Shown here: one piece after another, positions 8,675-17,800 of the stretch
Layout of the letters: every line of letters starts with the position of its first letter
Numbering within the stretch: position 1 is the stretch's first letter
DNA from: Embleya scabrispora
GTDB taxonomy: Bacteria; Actinomycetota; Actinomycetes; Streptomycetales; Streptomycetaceae
Length of the DNA: 64,000 bases
Assembly: GCF_002024165.1 (NCBI RefSeq)
Contig: NZ_MWQN01000001.1
Coordinates: 3,637,365-3,701,364, forward strand
Direction: 5' to 3'
Notes under the pieces: model-generated
Database searches by the model: none
Seen by the model: the letters and a program-made list of their open reading frames with translations, nothing else
Told to the model about the DNA's origin: nothing
Position numbers and translations under genes: made by a program

Positions 8675-10309
8675 GTGAAACGAATACCCCGAGTGGGGCT
8701 CCTCGGCCGTGCGATCCCGGTCGCGCTCGCCGTTGCGACCGTCGCCGGCTGTTCCGTCGCGTCCGACCTCGGCGACGCCGCGGGCGGTGGTCGCACCAGT
8801 GCGTCGAGCCCCGCCTCGGGCGCCGCCAAGGCGCCGGCCACGCCCGGTGACCCCAATCCGGAGCTGGCCCGCTTCTACACCCAGCGGCCCACCTGGAAGT
8901 CCTGCGAGAGCGAGGACGACGACGAGCGCAGCCAGGCCAAGGCCTTCCGCTGCGCGACCTTCACCGTGCCGCTGGACTACAGCCGGCCGACCGGCCGGAC
9001 GATCGACATCGCGGTCACCCGCAAGAGCGCGGCCAAGCCCGGGCAGCGGCTCGGCTCGCTGCTGATCAACCCGGGCGGCCCGGGCGGCTCCGGGGTGACG
9101 GCGGCGTGGTGGATGTCCGAGAGCACCATCGGCAAGCCGCTCCAGGACGTCTACGACCTGATCGGCTTCGACCCGCGCGGAGTCGACCGCAGCGCGCCGG
9201 TGAAGTGCATGACCGACGCCGAACGCGACGCGTACGTGGCCGAGGACCTGCCCGAGGACCCGGTCCGCGCCGAGGCCCGGGCCAAGGAGCGGGAGCGGGC
9301 CTACGCGGCCGAGTGCCAGAGCCGATCCGGCGAACTGCTGCCGTTCGTGGGCACCGACAACGCTGCCCGCGACATGGACGTCCTGCGCGCGGCGCTGGGC
9401 GACGAGAAGCTCAACTACATCGGCTTCTCCTACGGCACCTATCTCGGTGCCACCTACGCCGAACGATTCCCGACCCGCACCGGCCGGCTGGTCCTGGACG
9501 GCGCGGTCGACCCGGCCGCGGACAACCTGAGCCAGGCGGTCGAACAGCAGGTCGGCTTCGACCGTTCGCTGCGCCGGTTCGCCGAGGACTGCGCGGCGCG
9601 CGCGGGCTGCGCGCTCGGCAACGACCCGAAGACCGCGCCGCGCAAGGCCGCCGACTTCCTGGACGGCCTCCAGGAGCATCCGCTGGTCGCCGGCCGGGGC
9701 GGCCGGACGCTGACCTCCAGCCTGGGCTGGACCGGTGTGGTCAGCCTGCTGTACGGCGACAAGGAGACCGCGTGGAAGTATCTGCGCGACGCGCTCGCCG
9801 ACGCGATGGTGCGCAAGTCGCCGGACGCCCTGCTGTTCTACGCCGACAACTACAACGGTCGCGACGAGCGGGGACACTACGACAACAGCGCCGACGCGTT
9901 CGTGGCGATCGGCTGCGCGGACGGCGCGGGGGAGGCGCCGACGCCGGCGCAGGTGCAGGCGGCGCTGGCCCGGCTCAAGGCCGAGGCACCGCTGCTGTCG
10001 CGCGATGTGACCGCGGAGGACCTGACCGGGGAGAACTGCGAGAGCTGGCCGTTCCGGTCGCCGGCCAAGCCGCACGCCATCCGGGCGCAGGGGAGCGCGC
10101 CGATCCTGGTGGTGGGCACGACGGGCGACCCGGCGACGCCGTACGCCTCGGCCGAGAAGCTGGCGGGGCAGTTGGCGGACGCGACGCTGTTGACCTTCGA
10201 GGGTGAGGGGCACACGGCGTACGGAGGCAACAGCCCGTGTGTGGACGGCGCGGTCGAGGGGTTCCTGTTGCGCGGGACCATGCCGCCGAAGGGGAAGCGG
10301 TGTAGCTGA
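8675..10309 (+). CDS. TAP-like alpha/beta-hydrolase lipoprotein
   Basis: A 544-aa secreted lipoprotein of the S33 tripeptidyl-aminopeptidase (SlpD/E-like) family, which trims N-terminal tripeptides from exported peptides. The signal peptide ends in the lipobox TVAGC. The nucleophile elbow is GFSYGTYLG, the acid lies in TTGDPATPY, and the histidine in EGHTAYG; cysteine-rich ends suggest disulfides. GTG 8675 has no clear Shine-Dalgarno sequence but is preceded by TAGGCA six bases upstream, an imperfect -10, so it may be leaderless. It is the paralogue of the next gene. Confidence 0.88.
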   Translation: MKRIPRVGLLGRAIPVALAVATVAGCSVASDLGDAAGGGRTSASSPASGAAKAPATPGDPNPELARFYTQRPTWKSCESEDDDERSQAKAFRCATFTVPLDYSRPTGRTIDIAVTRKSAAKPGQRLGSLLINPGGPGGSGVTAAWWMSESTIGKPLQDVYDLIGFDPRGVDRSAPVKCMTDAERDAYVAEDLPEDPVRAEARAKERERAYAAECQSRSGELLPFVGTDNAARDMDVLRAALGDEKLNYIGFSYGTYLGATYAERFPTRTGRLVLDGAVDPAADNLSQAVEQQVGFDRSLRRFAEDCAARAGCALGNDPKTAPRKAADFLDGLQEHPLVAGRGGRTLTSSLGWTGVVSLLYGDKETAWKYLRDALADAMVRKSPDALLFYADNYNGRDERGHYDNSADAFVAIGCADGAGEAPTPAQVQAALARLKAEAPLLSRDVTAEDLTGENCESWPFRSPAKPHAIRAQGSAPILVVGTTGDPATPYASAEKLAGQLADATLLTFEGEGHTAYGGNSPCVDGAVEGFLLRGTMPPKGKRCS

Positions 10310-10471
10310 GGGGTGTGGGGCGCGGCCCGGTCGGCGGTGCCCTCGGGTCGCCGGCGGTCGGGTCGCCGGCGTCTTTGTGCCGCCGCGGCGTCGTTGGGGA
10401 GTATCGCCGGCCTGCGTGGTTACCCTCCCCAGAGGTGCACGGTCGGTCTGGGCTACTGGAGGAGCGGTCGC

Positions 10472-12025
10472 ATGATGCGCAGTTCGTGCGCGAGGGTCGC
10501 CGCCGCGGCGGTCGGACTGCTCCTGGTGGCGGGGTGCTCGTCGGGTTCGTCGTCGAAGTCGCCGGACCGGGTCGCGGACACCGCCACGGCGCCGGCGACC
10601 GGCGTCTCGGGCGGCGGCGGGGGCCCGGAGTCGGCGCCGCCGACCGCGGCGGTGGCACCGATCGGCTGGACCCCGTGTACCGGCGGGTTCCAGTGCGGCA
10701 CGCTCCAGGTGCCGCTGGACCATGCCAAGCCGGACGGGCCGAAGATCCGGATCGCGGTCATGCGCAAGCCGGCGACCGGGGGGAACCGCATCGGCTCGCT
10801 GGTGCTCAACCCGGGCGGGCCGGGCGGCTCGGGGCTGGACTTCGCGCAGTACGCGGCCACCCGATACCCGGCCGAGCTGCGCAAACGCTTCGACATCGTC
10901 GGCTTCGACCCGCGCGGCGTCGGCCGCAGCACCGCGATCGGCTGCCTGGCCGACAACGCGATGGACGCCTTCACGCAGCTCGACGCGACGCCGGACACCC
11001 CGGCGGAGGAGCAGGCCTGGATCGACGGGGAGAAGGCGTACGGCCGGGCCTGTACGGACCGCTCGGGGGACCTGCTCGGCCATGTGAGCACGGTCGACGC
11101 GGCCCGTGACATGGATCTGCTGCGGGCCGCGCTCGGCGACCCCAAGCTGTACTACCTGGGCGCGTCCTACGGCACCTTCCTCGGCGCGACCTACGCCGAG
11201 CTGTACCCCCAGCGGGTCGGCCGCCTCGTGCTGGACGGCGCGATGGACCCGAGCCAGTCGGCGATGGCCGCCAACAAGGTGCAGGGCGGCGGCTTCGAGA
11301 CCGCGCTGGCGGCGTTCCTGGACGACTGCGTCGGCGGCGGCTCGTGCTCCCTCGGCGCGACCAGGGAGGCCGGCCTGGCCAAGATCCGCGGCCTGCTGCA
11401 ACAGCTCGACGCGCGCCCCCTCCCGGGCGACACGACCCGACGGGTCACCGAGTCGATCGCGACCACGGGCATCCTGTCGCCGCTCTACTCCAAGGACCAG
11501 TGGCCGGACCTGCGGCGCGCGCTCGACGCGGCGCTGCGCGGGGACGGACAGCGGCTGCTCGACCTCAACGACCAGTACTACGAGCGGGGCGCGGACGGCC
11601 GGTACAGCAACCTGATGTCCGCCAACGCGGCGGTGAACTGCCTGGATTCCCCGCCGGCGGCGACGACCCGGGAGGACGTCGAGCGCGATCTGCCGGAGTA
11701 CGTGGCCGCGTCGCCGACCTTCGGCCGCAACCTCGCCTGGGCCGGTCTGGCCTGCGCGTCCTGGCCGGTCCCGCCGACCGGGAAGCCGCACCCGATCCGC
11801 GCCGAGGGCGCCGCCCCGATCCTGGTCGTCGGCACCACCCGCGACCCGGCAACGCCGTACTCCTGGGCCCAGTCCCTGGCCGGCCAACTGGCCTCCGGCA
11901 CCCTGCTGACCTACGACGGCGACGGCCACACCGCCTTCGGCCGAGGCAGCGACTGCGTCGACCGCGCGGTCGTCGACTACCTCACCCAGTCCACCGTCCC
12001 CCCCAAGGGCAAGACCTGCCGCTGA
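10472..12025 (+). CDS. TAP-like alpha/beta-hydrolase lipoprotein, second copy
   Basis: 517 aa, paralogous to the preceding gene throughout. The lipobox is VAGC followed by a Ser-rich spacer. Catalytic motifs are GASYGTFLG, TTRDPATPYSW and DGHTAFG. ATG 10472 is chosen because GGAGGAG (10458-10464) lies 7 bases upstream; the in-frame sequence before it looks non-coding. The stop is 80 bases before tRNA-Thr. Probable role: extracellular or surface-bound aminopeptidase. Substrate specificity cannot be read from sequence. Confidence 0.87.
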   Translation: MMRSSCARVAAAAVGLLLVAGCSSGSSSKSPDRVADTATAPATGVSGGGGGPESAPPTAAVAPIGWTPCTGGFQCGTLQVPLDHAKPDGPKIRIAVMRKPATGGNRIGSLVLNPGGPGGSGLDFAQYAATRYPAELRKRFDIVGFDPRGVGRSTAIGCLADNAMDAFTQLDATPDTPAEEQAWIDGEKAYGRACTDRSGDLLGHVSTVDAARDMDLLRAALGDPKLYYLGASYGTFLGATYAELYPQRVGRLVLDGAMDPSQSAMAANKVQGGGFETALAAFLDDCVGGGSCSLGATREAGLAKIRGLLQQLDARPLPGDTTRRVTESIATTGILSPLYSKDQWPDLRRALDAALRGDGQRLLDLNDQYYERGADGRYSNLMSANAAVNCLDSPPAATTREDVERDLPEYVAASPTFGRNLAWAGLACASWPVPPTGKPHPIRAEGAAPILVVGTTRDPATPYSWAQSLAGQLASGTLLTYDGDGHTAFGRGSDCVDRAVVDYLTQSTVPPKGKTCR

Positions 12026-12043
12026 CCCCCACCAAACGCGCGT

Positions 12044-12071
12044 GTCGACCACCCCGACGGGTGTGTACACT
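12044..12071 (+). promoter_or_regulatory. Probable tRNA-Thr promoter
   Basis: GTCGAC (12044-12049) and TACACT (12066-12071) are separated by 16 bases and lie 35 bases before the tRNA. Confidence 0.45.
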
Positions 12072-12105
12072 CATTCCCTGTCGCCACCACAAGGTGGAGA
12101 GACAA

Positions 12106-12179
12106 GCCGCCTTAGCTCAGTCGGCTAGAGCGACGCACTCGTAATGCGTAGGTCAAGGGTTCGACTCCCTTAGGCGGCT
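12106..12179 (+). tRNA. tRNA-Thr (anticodon CGT)
   Basis: A 74-nt cloverleaf. Acceptor GCCGCCT (12106-12112) pairs with AGGCGGC (12172-12178), and T is the discriminator. The anticodon stem ACGCA/TGCGT flanks loop CTCGTAA with anticodon CGT, which reads ACG threonine codons. The T arm is AAGGG TTCGACT CCCTT. CCA is not encoded. Its 3' 42 bases are duplicated at 14197, marking it as an integration target. Confidence 0.96.
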
Positions 12180-12180
12180 C
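12138..12180 (+). repeat. attL: 43-bp direct repeat within tRNA-Thr
   Basis: The 43 bases from the anticodon loop to one base past the tRNA are identical to 14197-14239. This is the usual footprint of a site-specific tRNA integrase. Confidence 0.88.
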
Positions 12181-12560
12181 ACTATATGGACAGGTAAGAC
12201 CCCGTTGACCTGGGGTTTTACCTGTCCATTGTGTTTTCTTGAAAAAGTAAAACTACATACAGTAGGAGAATGGTCGCCTAGGATCATGCTATGGGGACGA
12301 GTTGGGGGGACGCAAGAGTCCGCTCTTGTCATGATTTACGAGATCTATTCCTGGGTACAGGGAGATGCTTTTGTCCGATTGTCGGATGGAGCTGCTCGCT
12401 GAGTCTCACATTGCATTGCGCTCACCGGGGCCGTTCGATCGTCCGGCCGATGATCGTGTCCGCGTCCGGTTCGGCCAGTAGGCTGTGCCCGCACGGGGGA
12501 GAAGGATCGTTTCCTATGTCCCCGGGTATTGAGTATGCGAGCGATGGAAGGGGGCGGAGC
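12181..12560. other. Gene-free left part of the islet
   Basis: Holds the tRNA terminator (12187-12228), an AT-rich stretch unlike the flanks, a possible -10 TAGGCT at 12479-12484 for the antitoxin gene, and a GGAGAAGGA purine run near 12498. A 65-codon open frame (12205-12402) overlaps the terminator and has no ribosome-binding site, so it is not called. Confidence 0.5.
12187..12228 (+). terminator. Terminator of tRNA-Thr, supplied by the islet
   Basis: 17-bp arms TGGACAGGTAAGACCCC (12187-12203) and GGGGTTTTACCTGTCCA (12212-12228) carry one G-U pair and an 8-nt loop, followed by a T-rich run. It replaces the original terminator, now at 14244-14278. Confidence 0.85.
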
Positions 12561-13196
12561 ATGGCTTATTCGACGCGGATGGCTGCGGCCCTTTCGGGGG
12601 CGACCGCAGGCCAGATCCGGCACTGGCGCTATGACACCGGTCACGGCCCGGTCTTGGTCCCCGAGCTCGCGTCGAGGCCCCGTGCCCTCTATTCCTTCCG
12701 TGACGTCCTGGCCCTGCGTGCCGTCGTGTACCTCCGTCGCGAGGTGTCCCTCCAGAAGGTCCGCACCGCACTAGGCACCCTGCGCGGTTTCGGCGAACTC
12801 GAGCACCTGTCCTCGTACTCCCTGGCCACCGAGGGCGACACGATCGTCCTGGTCACCGAACGGGGTGGCATAGACCTGGTGAAGAAGCCCGGTCAGGTAC
12901 TCCTGGCGACCATGGCCGAGATCCTGGAGCCTTTCTCTACCCGGCCCGGCGTCGTCGTTCCGCGCCTCTTCCAGCCGCGACGCCACCTCACTGTCGACCC
13001 CCGCACCCAAGGCGGAGTGCCGGTCATCGCTGGCACGCGGGTCCCGTACGACGTCGTCGCCGAACTCGTCGAGGACGGCATCACACCCGACCGCGTCGCG
13101 GACTACTACCCGGCGGTCGGCCCCGAAGCAGCCCGGGACGCCGTCGACTTCGCCTTGTACGTCGACAGCTTCGGGCAAGGGGCTCAAGCCGTCTGA
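12561..13196 (+). CDS. Antitoxin: MerR-like HTH plus DUF433
   Basis: 211 aa. The N-terminal ~60 residues (ALSGATAGQIRHWR, then YSFRDVLALRAVVYLRR) resemble a MerR-type DNA-binding domain. The C-terminal ~70 residues (RTQGGVPVIAGTRVPYDVVA... PDRVADYYP) are a DUF433 domain, the antitoxin half of DUF433/DUF5615 pairs. It likely neutralises the downstream toxin and represses its own promoter. ATG 12561 is chosen because family members begin with a short MAY-type N-terminus; ATG 12516 with GGAGAAGGA upstream is an alternative adding 15 residues. Its stop overlaps the toxin start (TGATG). Confidence 0.8.
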   Translation: MAYSTRMAAALSGATAGQIRHWRYDTGHGPVLVPELASRPRALYSFRDVLALRAVVYLRREVSLQKVRTALGTLRGFGELEHLSSYSLATEGDTIVLVTERGGIDLVKKPGQVLLATMAEILEPFSTRPGVVVPRLFQPRRHLTVDPRTQGGVPVIAGTRVPYDVVAELVEDGITPDRVADYYPAVGPEAARDAVDFALYVDSFGQGAQAV

Positions 13197-13627
13197 TGCG
13201 CATCCTCATCGACGAGAACACCGCTGTACAACTCCTGGAGATCTTGCGGCATCTCCTGCCCCAGCACGAGGTACGGCACGTCACCGAGATCAAGTGGTCC
13301 GGGAAGAAGGACGTCCCCGTCCTCCTGGATGCCGGCAAACGCGGCTTCGACGTCTTCATCACCAAGGACGCCCACCAACTCGACGACCCCGATGAGACCG
13401 ACGCGATTAAACGCTCGCGCCTGCACCACGTCCGCTACGGCCAGAAAGAGCGAGGTCTCGCGGGCCTCGCCCTCGCCATTGGTGCCGTCGTCGCGGCCAC
13501 ACCGAGCATCATCAAAGACCTCGAACAGTGCGAGGGTCAACGCTTGGTTCACATCGCCGGCCTCAACCCCAAGCACCGCTACGAGATCGCCGACCCACGC
13601 AAGGAGCCACCCCGATATTGGCGATGA
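13196..13627 (+). CDS. Toxin: DUF5615 PIN-like (Mut7-C-like) ribonuclease
   Basis: 143 aa, starting inside the antitoxin stop codon and so translationally coupled to it. The N-terminus MRILIDEN and the later DVFITKDAHQLDD carry the conserved acidic residues of the DUF5615 PIN-like fold (Asp6, Glu7 and the Asp residues near 57 and 62). PIN-like toxins cut RNA, and this one probably does so when the antitoxin is lost. The protein is slightly longer than the ~110 residues usual for the family. Activity is inferred from family and arrangement only. Confidence 0.8.
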   Translation: MRILIDENTAVQLLEILRHLLPQHEVRHVTEIKWSGKKDVPVLLDAGKRGFDVFITKDAHQLDDPDETDAIKRSRLHHVRYGQKERGLAGLALAIGAVVAATPSIIKDLEQCEGQRLVHIAGLNPKHRYEIADPRKEPPRYWR

Positions 13628-14196
13628 CTCTCGCCAACTTCGCTGCACAGATTGAGATGACCGGGCAAACCGAGCCCGTTACGAAGGCCCGCGCCACCAC
13701 GTCGCGGCGCCGTCAAGTCCGCTGGTCCGCGCACCAGCTTGAACAAGGCGTTCGAGGCCGGTGCGCACTGGCTAGCGCAGGTGCGTGCCCCTCGTCGCGA
13801 CGACCGCGGGACTGCGACCTTCCCGAGGCGTCCCAATCGACTGCGGGAGCCGCGTTGGCCTCGCCGCCGCAGTGTGGTTCACCCGGCCTCCGGCGGAGGG
13901 TCGACGAGCACCAAAACATGCGTGCTTCGGCCCTTGATGGAGTGAATAGGAGCCTACTTGCGTGGGAATGGCGATACTCCGCCGCCCGGAACGCTGCGCA
14001 AGCAATCGCCTGGGGAGATGTTCTCAACCTCTTCCCCTGGGGACGCGCGTGTCCCTGATGGGGACGCTCAGGGGACGGGATAGGAAGGTTTGATGCCTAA
14101 GGATCGGGCAAGGCCGGGGCAGCGCAGGGCACTTGACCTCGTGCATTGCCGAAAGGCGGGGCAAGATCAGGAACGATCAGGGTGAACCTGTGGGCG

Positions 14197-14239
14197 CTCG
14201 TAATGCGTAGGTCAAGGGTTCGACTCCCTTAGGCGGCTC
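14197..14239 (+). repeat. attR: 43-bp direct repeat (3' half of tRNA-Thr)
   Basis: Perfect copy of 12138-12180. It lacks the 5' half of the tRNA, so it is an attachment site and not a second tRNA. Confidence 0.88.
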
Positions 14240-14243
14240 CCTC

Positions 14244-14278
14244 AAGGCCCAGGTCACATACCCCGTGACCTGGGCCTT
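14244..14278 (+). terminator. Original tRNA-Thr terminator, displaced by the islet
   Basis: Perfect 14-bp arms AAGGCCCAGGTCAC (14244-14257) and GTGACCTGGGCCTT (14265-14278), 7-nt loop, with a TTTT run (14277-14280) at its end. Confidence 0.85.
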
Positions 14279-14466
14279 TTCGTTCCCCGACTTTCGGGAC
14301 ACGCGCGCCACCCGCGGTCCCGTGGGAGGGTGGCGGCGAAGCCGGTCCGCACGCCCCGCCACCTGCCTCCTGTCGGCCGGGGATGATCACTGCCCGTGTC
14401 CAACGAGTCCGCTAGTGTCTCCTGGCATCTGCGTTCGAGTCGGTACGACCTCGGGGACGGCTTCTC

Positions 14467-14871
14467 ATGGACGAAGGCACCGGTGACGGCGGCGGTTTCG
14501 AGGTCACCCTCGACCACCTGCGCAAGACCGTCGACCCACTCATCGCATCGCTGCAGGTGGCCGATCAGATCTGGAAGGACGACGGCCAGATGGCCGCCGG
14601 GATCGAGCGTTGCGAGTCGGAGAAGATCACCAACTGTGTGCGGCGCTTCCTTCACGACTGGGGCCACGCCATGGGGGTGGTGGTCAAGCAGGGCACGTTC
14701 GTCGCGAGCGCGTTGCAACAGGTGATCGCCAACTACGAGTTGGCCGAGCGAAACGCCGAAGCGGGCTTCCGGCCGGTCTCGCCGCCCGGGCCGATCGAGC
14801 GGGTTTCGCAGCAGGCCGGACTGCCCCGGGCCGCCAATCCGCTCGCCCCGAATCCGCCGGCTGCGAAGTAG
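14467..14871 (+). CDS. Small helical protein encoded before the RHS toxin
   Basis: 134 aa with no family I can name. It looks mostly alpha-helical up to about residue 105, then a Pro/Ala-rich tail. It has no signal peptide or membrane segment. It ends 18 bases before the RHS gene and runs in the same direction, so it is very likely cotranscribed. Size, helicity and position fit an ESX/WXG100-type partner or chaperone of a type VII secretion substrate, but the W-x-G motif is absent here and occurs instead in the RHS protein. ATG 14467 is the first in-frame start. Confidence 0.6.
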   Translation: MDEGTGDGGGFEVTLDHLRKTVDPLIASLQVADQIWKDDGQMAAGIERCESEKITNCVRRFLHDWGHAMGVVVKQGTFVASALQQVIANYELAERNAEAGFRPVSPPGPIERVSQQAGLPRAANPLAPNPPAAK

Positions 14872-14889
14872 GGGAAAGGGAGCGCACGC

Positions 14890-17800
14890 ATGGGCAGGAA
14901 CAGCATTCCGGAATGCCCGGTCGTCACAGACCTCATACCGGGTGACCCGTCCGTTCTCGACGCTCTCGCCGACACGCTCTCGCGCTACGCGGCCTCGTCG
15001 GTCGAGTCGGCCGGCCGGATGCGTCCGCTGGCCAACGTGGAGGAGTGGGGCGGTCCGGCCGCAGAGGGCTTCGTCGGGCAGATGAAGGACCTGCCCAAGA
15101 CCATGGACAAGGGCGTCAAGCACTTCACCGACGCCGCGAACGCGTTACGTGGCTACGCCGCGACGTTGCGCCAGGCCCAGGCCGAGGTCGCCGGTCGCAT
15201 CATTCCGGATGCCAACTCGGCGCGTGCGTGGTCGGCTCAGTGGAAGCTGGATCGCGAGGCCGTCAAGAATGGCACGCTCCAGCAGTCCATGCCGGACAAG
15301 GATCTCGGCAAGGAGCGCCTCGACGAACTGGCGGACGAGCTGGGGGCGATCCGCAAACGCCTCGAGGGCGTCGAGGGCAACTGCTGCGACATCCTCCTCA
15401 AGGGCCGGGACGCCGCACCGTCCGGTGGCGACCCGATCACCACCTCCCTCAAGGCGTTCGGCGGGGGTGCCAAAGACGGTGTGACGGGCCTGTTGCAGAC
15501 CGCCCAGATGCTCAACCCGGGTCGTGCCTATGCGGAACCCGGTGCCTATGGCACCGATCTCCTGAACATAGCGCGCGGCTTCCAGCGGGTCATCAACGAT
15601 CCGGAGGGCTTTGCGAAGGACTTCGTCAACTGGGACGAGTGGCGCAAGAATCCGGCCAGGGCGCTCGGATTGGCTGTGCCCGACCTCACGCTGTCGGTGC
15701 TCACGGGCGGGGCCGGCAAGGGCGCCGGTCTTCTGAAACCCGATTTGCCCGGGAAGCCGGACGCGCCCAAGGCGCCGGACCCGGTGGACCTCACGAAGAA
15801 GGGTCGGCCCTGCGACTCACGCGAATCGTGCGGCGACCCGGTAGATCCCGTCACGGGAGAGGTGACGCTGACCGCGACCGACGTGTGCTTGCCAGGGGCG
15901 CTGCCCCTCGTGCTGGCACGCAGCCACGGATCGGCCTACCGTCATGGCCGCCGCTTCGGCAGGTCATGGGCCTCCACGCTCGACCAGCACATCGAACTGG
16001 ACGCGGCCGGGGTGGCGTTCCACGCGTCCGATGGCGTGACCTTGCGGTATCCGGTGCCCGAGCCGGGACAACTCGTCCTTCCCTACACCGGCTCCCGATG
16101 GCCGATGGCCTGGGACGGGGAGCCGGGCGGCGTGATCGTCATCAGCCAACCGAAGCTCGGGAGGACGCTTACGTTTCGCCCCACAACCCAGGGGTCGACC
16201 ATCCTCGACCTCGAATCGATCATCGACCGCAACGGCAATGCCATCGCCTACGACTATGACGACCAAGGCGTTCTGATCGGTGTACGGCACAACGGTGGCT
16301 ACCACATCGCTGTGGACTCCGAGGCTGACCGGATCGTCGGCTTGCGCCTGCTCGACGCCCATCCGGAGACGCATTTTCGGTCCCCTGGTGACGAACTGCC
16401 CCTCGTCCGCTTTACATACAGCGAAGCCGGAGAACTGGCAGGCGTGATCGACTCGTCGGGTGAACCCCAGTGTTTCGCCTACGACGACGAGCACCGCCTG
16501 ACGTGCTGGCAGGACCGCAACGGCACGACGTACCACTACGAATACGACGCCGGTCGCTGCAGTCGCACCCGCGGCCCGGACGGCTTTCTGGATGCCTCGT
16601 TCCATTATGACGACGAACGGCGTGTCACCTGCCACACCAACTCTCTCGGTGATGTCACCAAGTTCTTCTACAACGAATGGTCACAGGTCGAACGAATAAC
16701 CGACCCGCTGGGCAACTCCGTCACCAAGGAATGGGATCGGCAGCATCGACTACTCGCTCGGTATGATCAGCTGGGCCGGGCGACCCGATTCACGTATGAC
16801 GAATTAGGCAACAAGACACGGGAAATACGTCCGGACAACACGACGATCACCGCCGAGTACGATCCTATGTGCCTGCTCGTCCGGTTTGTCGGAGCGGGCG
16901 GAGCGGTCTGGTCGTTTTCGTACTCGGAAAGCGGAAACCTGCGCACCGTGACGAACCCGGTGGGGGCCACCACCTCCTACACCTCGGACCCTTCGGGCAA
17001 CATCGACTCGATCACGAACGCTCTTGGTGCAACGACGCGGGTGGTGCACGACGCGGCCGGCCTGCCGGCGAAGGTCATCGATCCGCTGGGGGCCGTCACA
17101 GCCTATGCGCGCGATGCCCTGGGGCGCGTGACTGTCGAAACCGGTCCGGACGGCGCCGTCACCCGCAGGAGGTGGACGGTCGAGGGGAGGCCGGCCGGGA
17201 ACGACCTTCCGGATGGCTCCCACGAGACGTGGGTCTGGGACCCCGAAGGCAACCTCATCGAGCGGCGGAACCCCGCAGGTTCGGTCACCCACTACGAAAT
17301 ATCATATTTCGACCTACCGTCCTCGCGTACCGAACCCGACGGCGCCCGATACGAATTCTCCTACGACACCGAACTGCGGCTCACCGGTGTGGTCAATCCT
17401 CTGGGGCAGAGGTGGAGCTACGAATATGACCCCGGGGGCCGCCTCGTGGCCGAGGTGGATTTCGACGGGCGTGAAGTGACGTACCGGCACGATCCGGCGG
17501 GCCGGCTGGTTCTCCGTAGCAACGGGGCAGCCGAGGCCGTGACCTATGAGCACGACGCCTCGGGTCGAGTGATCTCCCAGCGTCATGTCGATACCGGTCG
17601 TACCACGGCTTTCACATACGATCCTGCGGGGCGTCTGACCCGGGCGACGAACCCGGATGTCGATGTTGCATTCACTCGAGATGCCCTCGGTCGTGTAACG
17701 GCGGAAACCAGCAATGGTCGCACACTTTCCAGTGCATACGATGCCCTGGGCCGCCGAACCAGGCGGGAGACCCCCTCGGGGCATGTCAGCGAATGGACCT

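Larger units (their letters stand above)
12138..14239. mobile_element. tRNA-Thr integrated islet carrying a toxin-antitoxin pair
   Basis: The 2.06 kb between the two att copies differs from its surroundings. It is AT-richer, especially 12220-12420, and contains a MerR/DUF433-DUF5615 pair with about 570 bases of unassigned sequence beyond it. The tRNA stays whole at the left end and a terminator follows each att copy. No integrase, excisionase or replication gene is recognisable. It is either the remnant of a larger integrative element or a minimal element that is moved by an integrase elsewhere. Confidence 0.8.
13628..14466. other. Unassigned right part of the islet, attR and promoter zone
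   Basis: 13628-14196 holds only broken open frames with no ribosome-binding sites or recognisable family; a decayed gene is possible. 14197-14239 is attR and 14244-14278 the original tRNA terminator. TAGTGT at 14413-14418 with CTGCCC 17 bases upstream may be the promoter of the toxin operon that starts at 14467. Confidence 0.5.

Noticed and set aside
12205-12402. A 65-codon gene at the left end of the islet
   Set aside because: It begins inside the tRNA terminator and has no ribosome-binding site.
13739-13945. A small gene in the islet (68 codons)
   Set aside because: No ribosome-binding site, no family, and a low-complexity Arg/Pro second half; it may be part of decayed sequence.
14197-14239. 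A second tRNA-Thr gene
   Set aside because: Only the 3' half is present; no acceptor 5' strand or D arm precedes it. It is an attachment-site copy.
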